Shown: positions 26,407 through 34,809 of the stretch, piece by piece
Position numbering within the stretch: the first letter of the stretch is position 1
How the letters are laid out: every line of letters begins with the position of its first letter
From: UMGS1851 sp900555605
GTDB lineage: Bacteria > Bacillota > Clostridia > UBA1212 > UBA1255
Assembly: GCA_902472555.1 (NCBI GenBank)
Contig: CABROF010000011.1
Coordinates: forward strand, 1 to 41,431
DNA: 41,431 bases
Direction of reading: 5' to 3'
Position numbers and translations under genes: made by a program
Notes under the pieces: generated by a model
What the model was told of the DNA's origin: nothing
Databases searched by the model: none
What the model saw: only the letters and a program-made list of their open reading frames with translations

Positions 26407-27282
26407 ATGATTATCAAAGAGATACAAGTGAAAAGCATATTGAGTAAATCCAACCTGCCAGTGGGCGATTATTCGGTCAATCCTTATGTCGGCTGCAGTC
26501 ACGCCTGCAAGTATTGCTATGCGTCGTTTATGAAACGCTTTACGGGACACGGCGAAAAATGGGGAACCTTTCTCGACGTGAAATATTGGCCGCCGATTAA
26601 GAACCCAGAACATTATAGCGGTAAAGCGCTTTTTATCGGTTCAGTAACAGACCCTTATAATCCGCAGGAAGCGCAGTATAAACGAACGAGAGCCTTGCTC
26701 GAAGAACTGCGGGGAAGCGGTGCCAAAATTTCCATTGCCACCAAAAGTGATTTGATTTTACGGGACTTAGACTTGATCAAGACATTTCCCGACGCAAGAG
26801 TTTCCCTTTCTGTAAATACATTGGATGAGGCGTTTCAGCACGATATGGATGCGGCCGTTTCGATAGAGCGCCGATTGGATGCAATACGCATATTGCATGA
26901 AAACGGTATTAGGACTACCTGCTTTATATCACCCATATTCCCCGAAATAACCGATGTCAGAGCCATTATAGAAAGAGTCAAAGAATATTGCAATTTGATT
27001 TGGCTGGAAAACCTGAACCTGCGCGGCGATTACAAAGCGGTTATTCTGCGTTACATCAAGCGGCGCTATTCCTATTTATATCCGCTTTATGCAGAGATTT
27101 ATAATGGCGGAAACATGGGGTATTGGCAAAGACTTGATGAAGAGCTGAAGACCTATATTGAGCAAATCGGACTTGAATATGTTACCAATGACGACAGTAT
27201 GATCCGTCCGTTTGATGCGCCGCCCATTGTTGTAAACTTTTTCTATCACGAGAAGATAAAGCGTTCAGCGAGAAGTGACTGA
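26407..27282 (+). CDS. SPL-family radical SAM protein (possibly 'radical SAM mobile pair protein B')
   Basis: 291 aa, ATG after GAGGG. The radical SAM cluster motif CSHACKYC (about residues 30-37) is preceded by 'NPYVGCSHAC', the hallmark of spore-photoproduct-lyase-like COG1533 proteins. 'GSVTDPYNPQE' (Gly-rich, SAM contact), 'ATKSDLILRDLDLI', 'SVNTLDE' and 'SPIFPEITD' continue the TIM-barrel pattern. It lacks the extra features needed to call it a genuine photoproduct lyase; many homologues are DNA-repair-like or uncharacterised. From memory, relatives occur in a mobile tandem of two radical SAM genes with a MarR regulator, which fits the remnant just upstream. It appears intact and overlaps the region of the mutM start with 1 bp spacing. 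Confidence 0.85.
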   Translation: MIIKEIQVKSILSKSNLPVGDYSVNPYVGCSHACKYCYASFMKRFTGHGEKWGTFLDVKYWPPIKNPEHYSGKALFIGSVTDPYNPQEAQYKRTRALLEELRGSGAKISIATKSDLILRDLDLIKTFPDARVSLSVNTLDEAFQHDMDAAVSIERRLDAIRILHENGIRTTCFISPIFPEITDVRAIIERVKEYCNLIWLENLNLRGDYKAVILRYIKRRYSYLYPLYAEIYNGGNMGYWQRLDEELKTYIEQIGLEYVTNDDSMIRPFDAPPIVVNFFYHEKIKRSARSD

Positions 27283-27283
27283 T

Positions 27284-27970
27284 ATGCCGGAATTACCTGA
27301 AGTGGAAACGGTAAAGCGCGTATTAGCACCGTATCTGACAGGGCGGAAGATCCTTGCTGTGATCGTGAATCATGAAAAAATAATTGCGCATCCGAAAGCA
27401 GATGAATTGTGCGAAAAGCATACGCATTTGATGTTTGCATTAGATAACGGGCAAGAACTGCGATACGAAGATACAAGAAGATTTGGAAGGTTTTGATTAT
27501 TCGGAAACGGCGAAGAAGATGCAATCAGTGGCATTCATAAACTTGGCCTCGAGCCGTTTTCCCCTGTACTGTCGGCAGAATATCTGCAAGCAAAGCTGAG
27601 CAAACGGAAAAAGCCGATTAAAGAAATGCTGATGGACCAAAGCGTGATAGCAGGCATTGGCAATATCTATTCGGACGAAATATTGTTTACCGCAAAAATT
27701 CGTCCCGATAAGCTGTGCAACAGGCTTACAAGTGAAGAGCTGCATACTTTGTCGGAAACGATTCGCGAACGGCTTGCGTACTTCATAGACCGGAATCATA
27801 TAACTTTTGAAGAATATACAATCGGCAAAGGCAAAAATTACAGAAATACGCCTTACCTGCAGGTATACGGCAAAGGCGGCAGCCCATGCGCTGTCTGCGG
27901 TGGGATTCTGCGGCGTTCCGCCATCGGCGGAAGAAGCTCGGTGTTCTGCGAACATTGCCAAAAGATATAA
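27284..27970 (+). pseudogene. mutM: Formamidopyrimidine-DNA glycosylase, interrupted and internally deleted
   Basis: Starts with MPELPEVETVKR (Pro catalytic residue and Glu helix), as all Fpg/Nei proteins do; the upstream GTG at 27275 is ignored. Two lesions are visible. First, codons near 27410 jump from 'PKADELC' to 'EKHTHLMFALDNG', omitting the 40-45 residues that normally carry the beta-hairpin Lys and the HLRMTG segment. Second, codon 71 (27494-27496) is TGA where homologues have Trp in RFGRFWL. Downstream everything else is present: 'LGLEPFSP', 'LMDQSVIAGIGNIYSDEILF', and the C-terminal zinc finger C..C...C..C ending 'FCEHCQKI'. Read through, the protein would be 228 aa against about 270 expected. 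Almost certainly inactive. Confidence 0.85.
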
Positions 27971-28196
27971 GGAAACGTACGATCTGCGATGTAAAAACTG
28001 CCGTCCATATGATTCATGAAACAGTCCGTCCGATTTCTGCCGGGCTTATTTAAAAATAAAAGGATCTTTTTGATTCAAATATTTTCCAGTGCAAAATCTG
28101 CAAGTATATTTCCTGCGGATTATCCGATACTAAATGTGCGCAATTATGCAGCTGTGTCATAGATGCGTGCTTGAATTTATATTGGGAGGAAAGCAA
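27971..28196. other. Intergenic region after mutM
   Basis: 226 bp, A/T-rich, with no gene and no strong promoter or terminator that I can support. It ends with the GGGAGG site of the next gene. Confidence 0.4.
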
Positions 28197-28556
28197 ATGA
28201 AAGCAATAAAATTAATGGCAGTCAGTCTGCTTACGGTTTGTCTGCTTGCTTCGTTCTGCGCCTGTAGAAAGGATGACGGCAGGGTTGATACTTCGCCTTC
28301 GCCGACGCATAATAATCAGACGTCTCCGTCTCCGGATATGCAGTCTTCACCGGGTGCTGATATCGGCGGTGATACGAATACGCCGCCTGCAGGCACCGGG
28401 AATATGGAAGATGATATGTTAGATGACGGAAATGTAACCGGTTCGGACAGAGACCGGAACAGAGACGACAACGGGATTCTGAATGATATTCTGCCGGGAG
28501 GCAGTTCCCCTGCAAATGCAAATGTCAGCGGAGCTGTAAAACAGGTCGCGGCATAA
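28197..28556 (+). CDS. Small acidic lipoprotein of unknown function
   Basis: 119 aa from ATG 28197 after GGGAGG. Lys at residues 2 and 5, a hydrophobic core (LMAVSLLTVCLLASF) and CAC form a plausible signal peptide with a lipobox-like Cys at 23. The mature part is low-complexity: Ser/Pro/Thr/Asn/Asp-rich, with 'SPSPTHNNQTSPSPD', then acidic 'MEDDMLDDGN' and 'DRDRNRDDNG', and no domain that I recognise. It probably sits on the outer face of the membrane. Followed by a strong terminator, so it is a single-gene transcript. Confidence 0.75.
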   Translation: MKAIKLMAVSLLTVCLLASFCACRKDDGRVDTSPSPTHNNQTSPSPDMQSSPGADIGGDTNTPPAGTGNMEDDMLDDGNVTGSDRDRNRDDNGILNDILPGGSSPANANVSGAVKQVAA

Positions 28557-28584
28557 CGGCTGTTGTGATTATGCAGCAATGCTT

Positions 28585-28618
28585 AGCCCAATTCGGTTTA
28601 TATCCGAATTGGGCTTTT
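28585..28618 (+). terminator. Terminator of the small lipoprotein gene
   Basis: AGCCCAATTCGG pairs perfectly with CCGAATTGGGCT (12 bp) around TTTATAT; a short T run follows. Confidence 0.88.
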
Positions 28619-28648
28619 GTATAGCAGTCATCTGCCCCACTTTTTTAT

Positions 28649-28677
28649 TTGCTTTTTGGTCCCGGACGCCATATAAT
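28649..28677 (+). promoter_or_regulatory. Possible promoter of the GH78 gene
   Basis: TATAAT with TTGCTT 17 nt upstream; the -35 box is weak (first three bases only). Confidence 0.45.
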
Positions 28678-28763
28678 AAGCGCAATCAAGCAAAAAACGG
28701 CGGGCTGATGGGCAGTCGCAGAAAATCCGCAGCCTATCAGATAATACAAGGGGGGTTCTCTTT

Positions 28764-31331
28764 ATGATTCGCGTCACGCATCTCACTGCGGAATACCAGG
28801 AACAGCCTATCGGAATTGAGACACAGCACGTTCGCTTCGGCTGGCAGACAGAAGCTGCCGTACATAGCTGGCGGCAGGCATTTTACCGTATCGTGGTGCG
28901 GGAAATCGGCGGCGCCGTTATGTGGGACAGCGGCAAAGTGCCTGAACGGCGCGCAGAGAATATTCTGTACGCGGGAAAATGTCTCGAATCCTGCGGACGG
29001 TATTTTTTTACCGTAACGGTCTGGGGGGAAGACGGTTCCGCGGCAAGTGCGGACAGCACGTTTGAAATGGGACTCTTTGATGTGCATTTTACCGCCGCCT
29101 GGATCGGCCATCCGCACCCGCGTCCCGGCTGGGGCACTTATTTGCGAAAGAATTTTACCGTGGCTGCCGGAAAAACGGTGGCTGCAGGCCTGCTTTATCT
29201 GAACGGTGGCCGCGCGGGGGACGGTATTTTGGAGCCCTTGTTTACAAATTACGAAAAAATTATACAATATCAGGCCTACGATATTACGGCGCAGCTGCGG
29301 TCGGGGGAAAATGCGGTGGGTGTATTGCTGGGCAGCGGGTGGTTTCATCAGAACAGGGTCTGGGACGGCATTGCGGATTACGGGCCGTGCCGTATGCGCC
29401 TGGAGCTGCATATCCGTTATCAGGACGGTACCGCGGAATGCATCGTATCGGATGAAACCTTTGTCTGTGATTACAGCCCGGTTACTTTAAATAATATATA
29501 TGCAGGCGAAACCTATGATGCCCGTCTGGAGCAGGAGGGCTGGAGCTGCGCCGGCTTTGCGGCGGAGGGGTGGCAGCCGGCCGTAAGGATGCCTTCGCCG
29601 GGAGGTAAAATGGTCTGCCGCATGATGGAGCCGATCCGCAGAACGAGAACAGTACGTCCTGTTTCGGTCCGGCGTCTCCATGAGGGAACAGGGGATCAGG
29701 TCTGGATTTATGATATGGGTGAAAATTTTGCAGGCTTCGCACATCTGCGGATACCGCAGTCCGCCGCCGGAACGGAATATGTTCTGCGTTATGCGGAGGA
29801 ATGTGACGCTGCCGGAAATTTGGACTTTAATACCACGGGGATCCAGCATACCTGCGTGGTACAGCAGGATCGCTATATTGCGGCGGGAAACGCCGGCGGC
29901 GAAGAAAGGGAGCCATATTTTACCTATCACGGCTTCCGCTATGTGGAGGTTACCGGCGTATACAGCCGCAGCCTTCCGGAGAATTTGATAACAGGCGTTG
30001 CGGTTCATACGGACTTATCCGCTGCCGGCGGGTTTACCTGCTCCGACAGGCGGATCAATCGGCTGCAGGAACTGACGCTGCGGACGATTCTGTCAAATTT
30101 TCACGGCTTTCCGGAGGATTGTCCGATTCGGGAAAAATGCGGCTGGCTGGGGGATGCGCAGCTGGTATCCGAGACGGCGATCTGCAATTTCGACATGGCG
30201 CTTGCCTATGAGAAGTATTTGGAGGATATCCGTACAACAAAAGAGGTTTACGGAAATTGGATGATGATCGCGCCGGGAAAACGTCTCTGCGGAGAGGCTA
30301 CTCCGCTCTGGGGCAGCGCACAAGTGATACTTCCATGGAATCTATATTTATATTACGGGGATTTTTCTGCATTGGAGCGGTATTATCCGCTTATGAGGGA
30401 ATGGGTTCTGTACCAGAAAGCGCGTTCGGAGCGTCTGCTTGTTACATATGGGCTGGGCGACTGGTGTCCGCCCTGCGGTCATGAAAGTCCTCTCCGGCTG
30501 CCGGTTCCGGTCAGCTCTACTGCGGAATTTTATCGCTGCAGCACTCTTGTAAGCAAAGCCGCCGGTATTCTCGGCTTCACAGAGGACCGGGAGCAATTTC
30601 TAAGGCTGGCTGCACAGATCAAACAGGCGTTTAATACGGCATTTTACAATTCGGACCGTCACTCCTACGGGACACAGGGCGCCAATGGCGTTGCGCTGCG
30701 CTATGGACTTTGTCCGGAAGGCGCGGAGCCTGCTGTTGCCGCGGATCTGATCCGGATTCTGCGGGAAGAATGCGGCGGGGCAATGGTAACCGGAATTTAC
30801 GGAAATAAACACATGGTACCTGCTATGACGGAATATGGATACGGTGCGGAAATGCTGTCGCTGCTTTTCAATCCCCTTCAGCCAAGCTTTGCTGCTATGA
30901 TGGACAGCGGCGCCACCAGCCTCTGGGAGTGCTTCCAACCTCACAATGATCCGAAAAACGCCGCCTCTCTCAATCATCCCATGCACGGAGCCTTTACAAA
31001 CTGGTTCTATAGTCATATTTTAGGAATACAGCCTATGGAAGAGGCGCCTGGCTTTCGGGAATTTGTTGTACGGCCCTATGTCTTCGGTGGAATTACAGCT
31101 GCTTCCGGCTTTCGCCTGACGCCATACGGCAGAATTGACGCTGCATGGGAAATAGAGGCAGGCATTTTCCGCATTTCCATTACAGTCCCGGCCAATACAA
31201 CTGCATACCTGTTTCTTCCGCTGTGCCCCTCTGCTTCTTCTGCCTCAGCTTCGGCCTCTGCAGCGTCCTGTGAGCCCGTCCGCGTCCTCGGTTCCGGACA
31301 GCATACCTTTACACATGCATGGTCTCTTTAA
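28764..31331 (+). CDS. Alpha-L-rhamnosidase, GH78, intracellular
   Basis: 855 aa. No signal peptide, so it is probably cytosolic and acts on imported oligosaccharides. Order: Fn3-like N-terminal domain (1-110), jelly-roll Rhamnosid_N (about 120-290), a beta-sandwich ('YDMGENFAGFAHLRI', 'LRYAEECDAAGNLDFN', about 310-400), the (alpha/alpha)6 barrel (about 410-760) and a C-terminal beta domain ('WEIEAGIFRISITVPANT'). The catalytic motif DCPIREKCGWLGDAQ places D452, E457 and D464 with the same spacing as the active-site acids of Bacillus GH78 RhaB as I recall it; E722 in SLWECF fits the fourth. It releases terminal alpha-L-rhamnose from plant or bacterial glycans or flavonoids. Confidence 0.92.
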   Translation: MIRVTHLTAEYQEQPIGIETQHVRFGWQTEAAVHSWRQAFYRIVVREIGGAVMWDSGKVPERRAENILYAGKCLESCGRYFFTVTVWGEDGSAASADSTFEMGLFDVHFTAAWIGHPHPRPGWGTYLRKNFTVAAGKTVAAGLLYLNGGRAGDGILEPLFTNYEKIIQYQAYDITAQLRSGENAVGVLLGSGWFHQNRVWDGIADYGPCRMRLELHIRYQDGTAECIVSDETFVCDYSPVTLNNIYAGETYDARLEQEGWSCAGFAAEGWQPAVRMPSPGGKMVCRMMEPIRRTRTVRPVSVRRLHEGTGDQVWIYDMGENFAGFAHLRIPQSAAGTEYVLRYAEECDAAGNLDFNTTGIQHTCVVQQDRYIAAGNAGGEEREPYFTYHGFRYVEVTGVYSRSLPENLITGVAVHTDLSAAGGFTCSDRRINRLQELTLRTILSNFHGFPEDCPIREKCGWLGDAQLVSETAICNFDMALAYEKYLEDIRTTKEVYGNWMMIAPGKRLCGEATPLWGSAQVILPWNLYLYYGDFSALERYYPLMREWVLYQKARSERLLVTYGLGDWCPPCGHESPLRLPVPVSSTAEFYRCSTLVSKAAGILGFTEDREQFLRLAAQIKQAFNTAFYNSDRHSYGTQGANGVALRYGLCPEGAEPAVAADLIRILREECGGAMVTGIYGNKHMVPAMTEYGYGAEMLSLLFNPLQPSFAAMMDSGATSLWECFQPHNDPKNAASLNHPMHGAFTNWFYSHILGIQPMEEAPGFREFVVRPYVFGGITAASGFRLTPYGRIDAAWEIEAGIFRISITVPANTTAYLFLPLCPSASSASASASAASCEPVRVLGSGQHTFTHAWSL

Positions 31332-31345
31332 AACTATCCTTCTAT

Positions 31346-31374
31346 TTGACGCCATGGCCTTCCTGTGCTAAGAT
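31346..31374 (+). promoter_or_regulatory. Promoter of the ybaB-recR operon
   Basis: TTGACG, a 17-nt spacer and TAAGAT, 54 nt before ybaB. Confidence 0.75.
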
Positions 31375-31427
31375 TGTGCAGTATCAAAGTAAAAATACTG
31401 TTTCTGAAATAGAAGGAGGAACTTAGC

Positions 31428-31784
31428 ATGGCAAAAGGCTTTAGAGGCGGATTCGGCGGCGGCTCCCGCAGCAGCGGCGGCGGTGCCCCCAACATGCAGA
31501 AAATGATGCAGCAGGCGCAGGCCCTGCAGCGTGAGATGGAAAAAGAGCAGGAGGAAATCGCCGGCATGACGTTTGAAGCCACCGCAGGCGGCGGCGCAGT
31601 CAAAGTTGTTATGACCGGTGAAAAAAAGCTGCAGTCTATCGAATTTCAGCCTGAAGTAGTAGATCCCGACGATATCGAAATGCTTCAGGATCTCATCGTT
31701 GCCGCAGTAAACGAAGGTCTCGAAGAGGTGGAACGTGTGTCTCAGGAACGGCTGGGGAAGTATACGTCTAATCTCTCCCTCTGA
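31428..31784 (+). CDS. ybaB: YbaB/EbfC family nucleoid-associated protein
   Basis: 118 aa after AGAAGGAGG. A Gly/Ser/Arg-rich N-terminal tail (1-22), longer than usual, precedes the family core: 'MMQQAQALQREMEKEQEEIA' helix, 'FEATAGGGAVKVVMTGEKKL' strands, then 'DPDDIEMLQDLIVAAVNEGL'. It forms dimers that bind DNA. As usual it is followed by recR (57 bp apart), but the dnaX gene that normally comes first is absent and the pair has its own promoter. Confidence 0.95.
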   Translation: MAKGFRGGFGGGSRSSGGGAPNMQKMMQQAQALQREMEKEQEEIAGMTFEATAGGGAVKVVMTGEKKLQSIEFQPEVVDPDDIEMLQDLIVAAVNEGLEEVERVSQERLGKYTSNLSL

Positions 31785-31841
31785 TTTGGCGCGGCTTGGA
31801 GATGAGGAGAAACTGGCTGTTTTATAGAAAGAGGTGTTGGC

Positions 31842-32438
31842 GTGGGGGTTTATGGGGCTTCGGTCACAAAATTGATCGAGGCGTTTGAACGTTTTCCGAC
31901 AATTGGGCATAAGTCTGCGCAGCGGCTGGCTTTTTATCTGCTGCAGATGAGCAGGGAGGAGGTCCGTGCGTTTGCCGATGCAGTGGTTACGGCGCGGGAG
32001 GAGCTGCGCTTTTGTTCGGTATGCCAGAATATGTCGGATAAGGAGATCTGCGATTTATGCGCAAATGATGCCCGGGATCGGAGTATCATCTGTGTGGTTG
32101 AGGATCCGCGGGATGTTATGGCTATGGAACGGGCCAGAGAGTTCCGCGGATTGTATCATGTACTGCATGGCGTCATTTCACCGATGAAGGATATCGGCGC
32201 AGAAGATATCCGGATCAAGGAGCTCCTAACACGGATTACGGATGCGGTGCAGGAAGTGATTATTGCAACCAATCCGACTGTTGAGGGGGAGGCCACGGCA
32301 ATGTATCTCGCACGGCTGCTCAAGCCCTTAAATGTAAAGGTGACGCGGATCGCGCACGGGATTCCGGTGGGCGGAGATCTGGAATATGCAGATGAGGTAA
32401 CGCTTGCCCGCGCGCTGCAGGGCCGGCGGGAGATATAA
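31842..32438 (+). CDS. recR: Recombination protein RecR
   Basis: 198 aa with GTG start after AAAGAGG. Helix-hairpin-helix 'FERFPTIGHKSAQRLAFYLL', Cys4 zinc finger (CSVC...CDLC, about residues 57-72), Toprim domain ('IICVVEDPRDVMAMERAREF', 'YHVLHG') and the C-terminal 'ARLLKPLNVKVTRIAHGIPV' with 'GGDLEYADEVTLARAL'. It loads RecA with RecF/RecO at gaps. A TCTGCGG/CCGCAGA hairpin without a T run lies 3-28 nt after the stop. Confidence 0.97.
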   Translation: MGVYGASVTKLIEAFERFPTIGHKSAQRLAFYLLQMSREEVRAFADAVVTAREELRFCSVCQNMSDKEICDLCANDARDRSIICVVEDPRDVMAMERAREFRGLYHVLHGVISPMKDIGAEDIRIKELLTRITDAVQEVIIATNPTVEGEATAMYLARLLKPLNVKVTRIAHGIPVGGDLEYADEVTLARALQGRREI

Positions 32439-32539
32439 AATCTGCGGCTGACGTGCTGTCCGCAGAACACACCAAAATCACGATGCGACAGAAAGACGAG
32501 CTATAAAAGGTCAAGTCTGAGAAGAAAGGAGAGATCCGT

Positions 32540-32623
32540 TTGCTGCGGGAGCTGCTGACGGGTCGCAGAAAAAGGATATGCTTGAAAAACTGCAGGCCGC
32601 CGAGAACCGATATGAGGAGCTGA
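32540..32623 (+). CDS. Possible 27-codon leader ORF overlapping the prfA start
   Basis: TTG start preceded by AAAGGAGAG at 6-nt spacing, a far better site than the one for prfA. It encodes Leu/Arg-rich residues (starting LLRELLTGRRKR after the start) and ends at TGA 32621-32623, overlapping the first 15 codons of prfA in another frame. It may couple or modulate prfA translation, or be chance. The opening resembles PrmC N-termini only weakly. Confidence 0.3.
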   Translation: MLRELLTGRRKRICLKNCRPPRTDMRS

Positions 32624-33684
32624 CGCAGAAATTAACAGATCCGGAGGTGTTGGCGGATCAGGAGCAGTACCGCAAAGTGGTGACAGAGCATGCGGAGCTG
32701 GAAGCGGCGGTAAACGCGTACCGGGAATATAAAAAGGCAGCTGCTGCCCGGGAGGAAGCCCGGGAACTGATGCGCCAGCCGTTGGAGGAGGAGTTTAAAG
32801 ACCTGGTCCGGGCAGAATATGAGGAAGCCTCAGAACAAATGGCAGCGCTGGAACAGGAGCTTAAGATTTTACTTACGCCCAAGGATCCGAATGACGGCAA
32901 AAACGTAATCGTAGAAATACGCGGCGGTGCGGGCGGGGAAGAGGCGGCGCTTTTCGCTGCCGTTTTGTTCCGTATGTACACGCGGTATGCGGAGCGCAGA
33001 GGATGGCGGGCGGAGGTTATCGATGCCAATGAAACGGAAATCGGCGGCTTTAAAGAAATCGTATTTTCCATTGAAGGCCGCGGCGCATACAGCCGCCTGA
33101 AATTTGAAAGCGGCGTTCACCGCGTACAGCGGATTCCGGCCACAGAGGCAGGGGGCCGCATACACACCTCTACGGTAACGGTGGCGGTGCTGCCGGAAAT
33201 GGACGATGTGGAGGTTGATATTAACATGAATGACCTTCAGATCGATACGTTCCGCTCCAGCGGCGCAGGCGGCCAGCACATCAATAAAACGGAGTCTGCC
33301 ATCCGGATCACACATAAGCCTACGGGACTCGTGGTATCCTGCCAAGATGAAAAGTCACAGCTGAAAAATAAAGAGCGGGCGCTGAGGGTGCTGCGCTCAA
33401 AGCTGTATGAGATGTATAAAGGCGCCCGGGATTCTGCGGTTGCCGAGACGCGGAAAAGCCAGGTGGGTACAGGAGACAGAAGCGAACGAATCCGTACTTA
33501 TAATTATCCGCAAAATCGCGTGACGGATCATCGCATCGATCTGACGCTGTACAAGCTGTCCGCCGTATTGGACGGCGATCTCGACGAGGTGATCGATGCA
33601 CTGATTACAACGGATCAGGCAGGTAAAATGGCGGAAGGCAGCGCAGCAAATTCCGGCGGGGCAGGCAGCCGCCGGGAGACATAA
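32578..33684 (+). CDS. prfA: Peptide chain release factor 1
   Basis: 368 aa. ATG at 32578 gives the family start MLEKL with only a weak AAAAAGG site 2 nt before it. Domain 1 coiled coil (1-100), then 'IRGGAGGEEAALFA', the anticodon-like PAT tripeptide in RIPATEAGGRIHTS (about 185-198, the RF1 form that reads UAA/UAG), GGQ at 231-233 (peptidyl-tRNA hydrolysis), and 'DRSERIRTYNYPQNRVTDHR'. The last 15 residues (Gly/Ser/Ala-rich, ending RRET) extend past the usual end. The methyltransferase prmC, which often follows, is not here. Confidence 0.97.
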   Translation: MLEKLQAAENRYEELTQKLTDPEVLADQEQYRKVVTEHAELEAAVNAYREYKKAAAAREEARELMRQPLEEEFKDLVRAEYEEASEQMAALEQELKILLTPKDPNDGKNVIVEIRGGAGGEEAALFAAVLFRMYTRYAERRGWRAEVIDANETEIGGFKEIVFSIEGRGAYSRLKFESGVHRVQRIPATEAGGRIHTSTVTVAVLPEMDDVEVDINMNDLQIDTFRSSGAGGQHINKTESAIRITHKPTGLVVSCQDEKSQLKNKERALRVLRSKLYEMYKGARDSAVAETRKSQVGTGDRSERIRTYNYPQNRVTDHRIDLTLYKLSAVLDGDLDEVIDALITTDQAGKMAEGSAANSGGAGSRRET

Positions 33685-33729
33685 AAATAACAAGGAAAAA
33701 TCAAGAACGATTGGAACGGGCATAAAAAG

Positions 33730-34809
33730 ATGGATACAAAAATCATTACCATGCATTCCGGGGCATTGCATCCGGATGACGCAGCATATTGCGGAACCGT
33801 TCTGCGAGAGGGCGGACTGGTCTGCTTTCCTACAGAGACTGTATACGGTTTGGGCGCCAATGCCTTCCGCGCCGATAGTGTACGGAAGATTTTTACGGCA
33901 AAGGGACGTCCCGCGGATAATCCCCTGATCGTACACATTTCCGACCTGTCAATGCTTGACCTCGTAACGGACTGCGGCGGGATGCAGCGTGCTTTGCTGG
34001 AACAGCTGGGCAAACAGTTCTGGCCGGGTCCTTTCACCATGATTGCGTCGCGGGATTCCGCAATTCCAGAGGCGGTATCCTGCGGACTGGACACCGTAGG
34101 AATCCGTTTTCCCAGCCATCCGGCTGCACAGGCCATCATTGCGGCGGCTGGGGTCCCCGTCGCGGCGCCCAGCGCAAATCTTTCCGGAAAACCCAGCCCC
34201 ACGGAGGCGGCGCATGTTATAGAAGATATGATGGGAAAGGTTGATGTCATTATTGACGGAGGCAGCTGCCGATACGGCGTAGAATCTACGGTTTTGGATA
34301 TCACCGCTTGTCCGCCGTCCGTGCTGCGCCCGGGCGCTGTTACGGTGGAAGCCTTGAGAGGAATCATTTCCGAAGTATGTGAATACGAATGGATTGGGCA
34401 GCCGACAGAGGGCGGCGGCTTCAAACCGCGCTCTCCCGGAATGAAATACCGGCATTATGCGCCGAAGGCCCAGGTGACCATATACGGGGGTGATGCATCG
34501 GCGGTGACGGCCCGTATCCGGCAGGAGATTCATTCCGCGAAAAGCAAAAGTTTATCTGTCGGGGTCCTTGCAACAGATGAAACTGTTTGTTATTATAATA
34601 ACGTTGCAATTGTGCAGTCTTTAGGCAGCCGTTCCGACAGTCTGACCCAGGCGTCGCGTCTGTTCGGATGTCTGCGTAAATTTGACGAGTACGGTGTGGA
34701 TGTGGTTTTTGTGGAGGCTGTTCCGACCTCGGGGGTGGGGGACGCGGTGATGAACCGTTTATATAGAGCGGCAGGCGGACGGCTGGTAGAAATGCGGAAA
34801 GCGGAGTGA
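33730..34809 (+). CDS. L-threonylcarbamoyladenylate synthase, Sua5 type
   Basis: 359 aa, the long two-domain form. YrdC domain (about 15-205): 'FPTETVYGLGANAF', 'KIFTAKGRPADNPLIVHI', 'FWPGPFTMI', 'VGIRFPSHPAA', 'VAAPSANLSGKPSPTEA' and 'ESTVLDIT...VLRPGAVT'. A linker with SPGMKYRHYAPK leads to the Sua5 C-terminal domain (about 240-359). It makes threonylcarbamoyl-AMP from threonine, bicarbonate and ATP for the t6A37 modification of ANN-decoding tRNAs. The stop overlaps the next gene's GTG start (GTGA), which suggests coupled translation. Corresponds to B. subtilis ywlC, also near a YwlE gene and prfA. Confidence 0.95.
   Translation: MDTKIITMHSGALHPDDAAYCGTVLREGGLVCFPTETVYGLGANAFRADSVRKIFTAKGRPADNPLIVHISDLSMLDLVTDCGGMQRALLEQLGKQFWPGPFTMIASRDSAIPEAVSCGLDTVGIRFPSHPAAQAIIAAAGVPVAAPSANLSGKPSPTEAAHVIEDMMGKVDVIIDGGSCRYGVESTVLDITACPPSVLRPGAVTVEALRGIISEVCEYEWIGQPTEGGGFKPRSPGMKYRHYAPKAQVTIYGGDASAVTARIRQEIHSAKSKSLSVGVLATDETVCYYNNVAIVQSLGSRSDSLTQASRLFGCLRKFDEYGVDVVFVEAVPTSGVGDAVMNRLYRAAGGRLVEMRKAE

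Noticed and set aside
27494..27496. TGA read as tryptophan or selenocysteine in mutM
   Set aside because: TGA is the terminal stop of rpoB, rpoC, fusA and other genes here, no Sec-insertion hairpin is evident, and mutM has a separate internal deletion.
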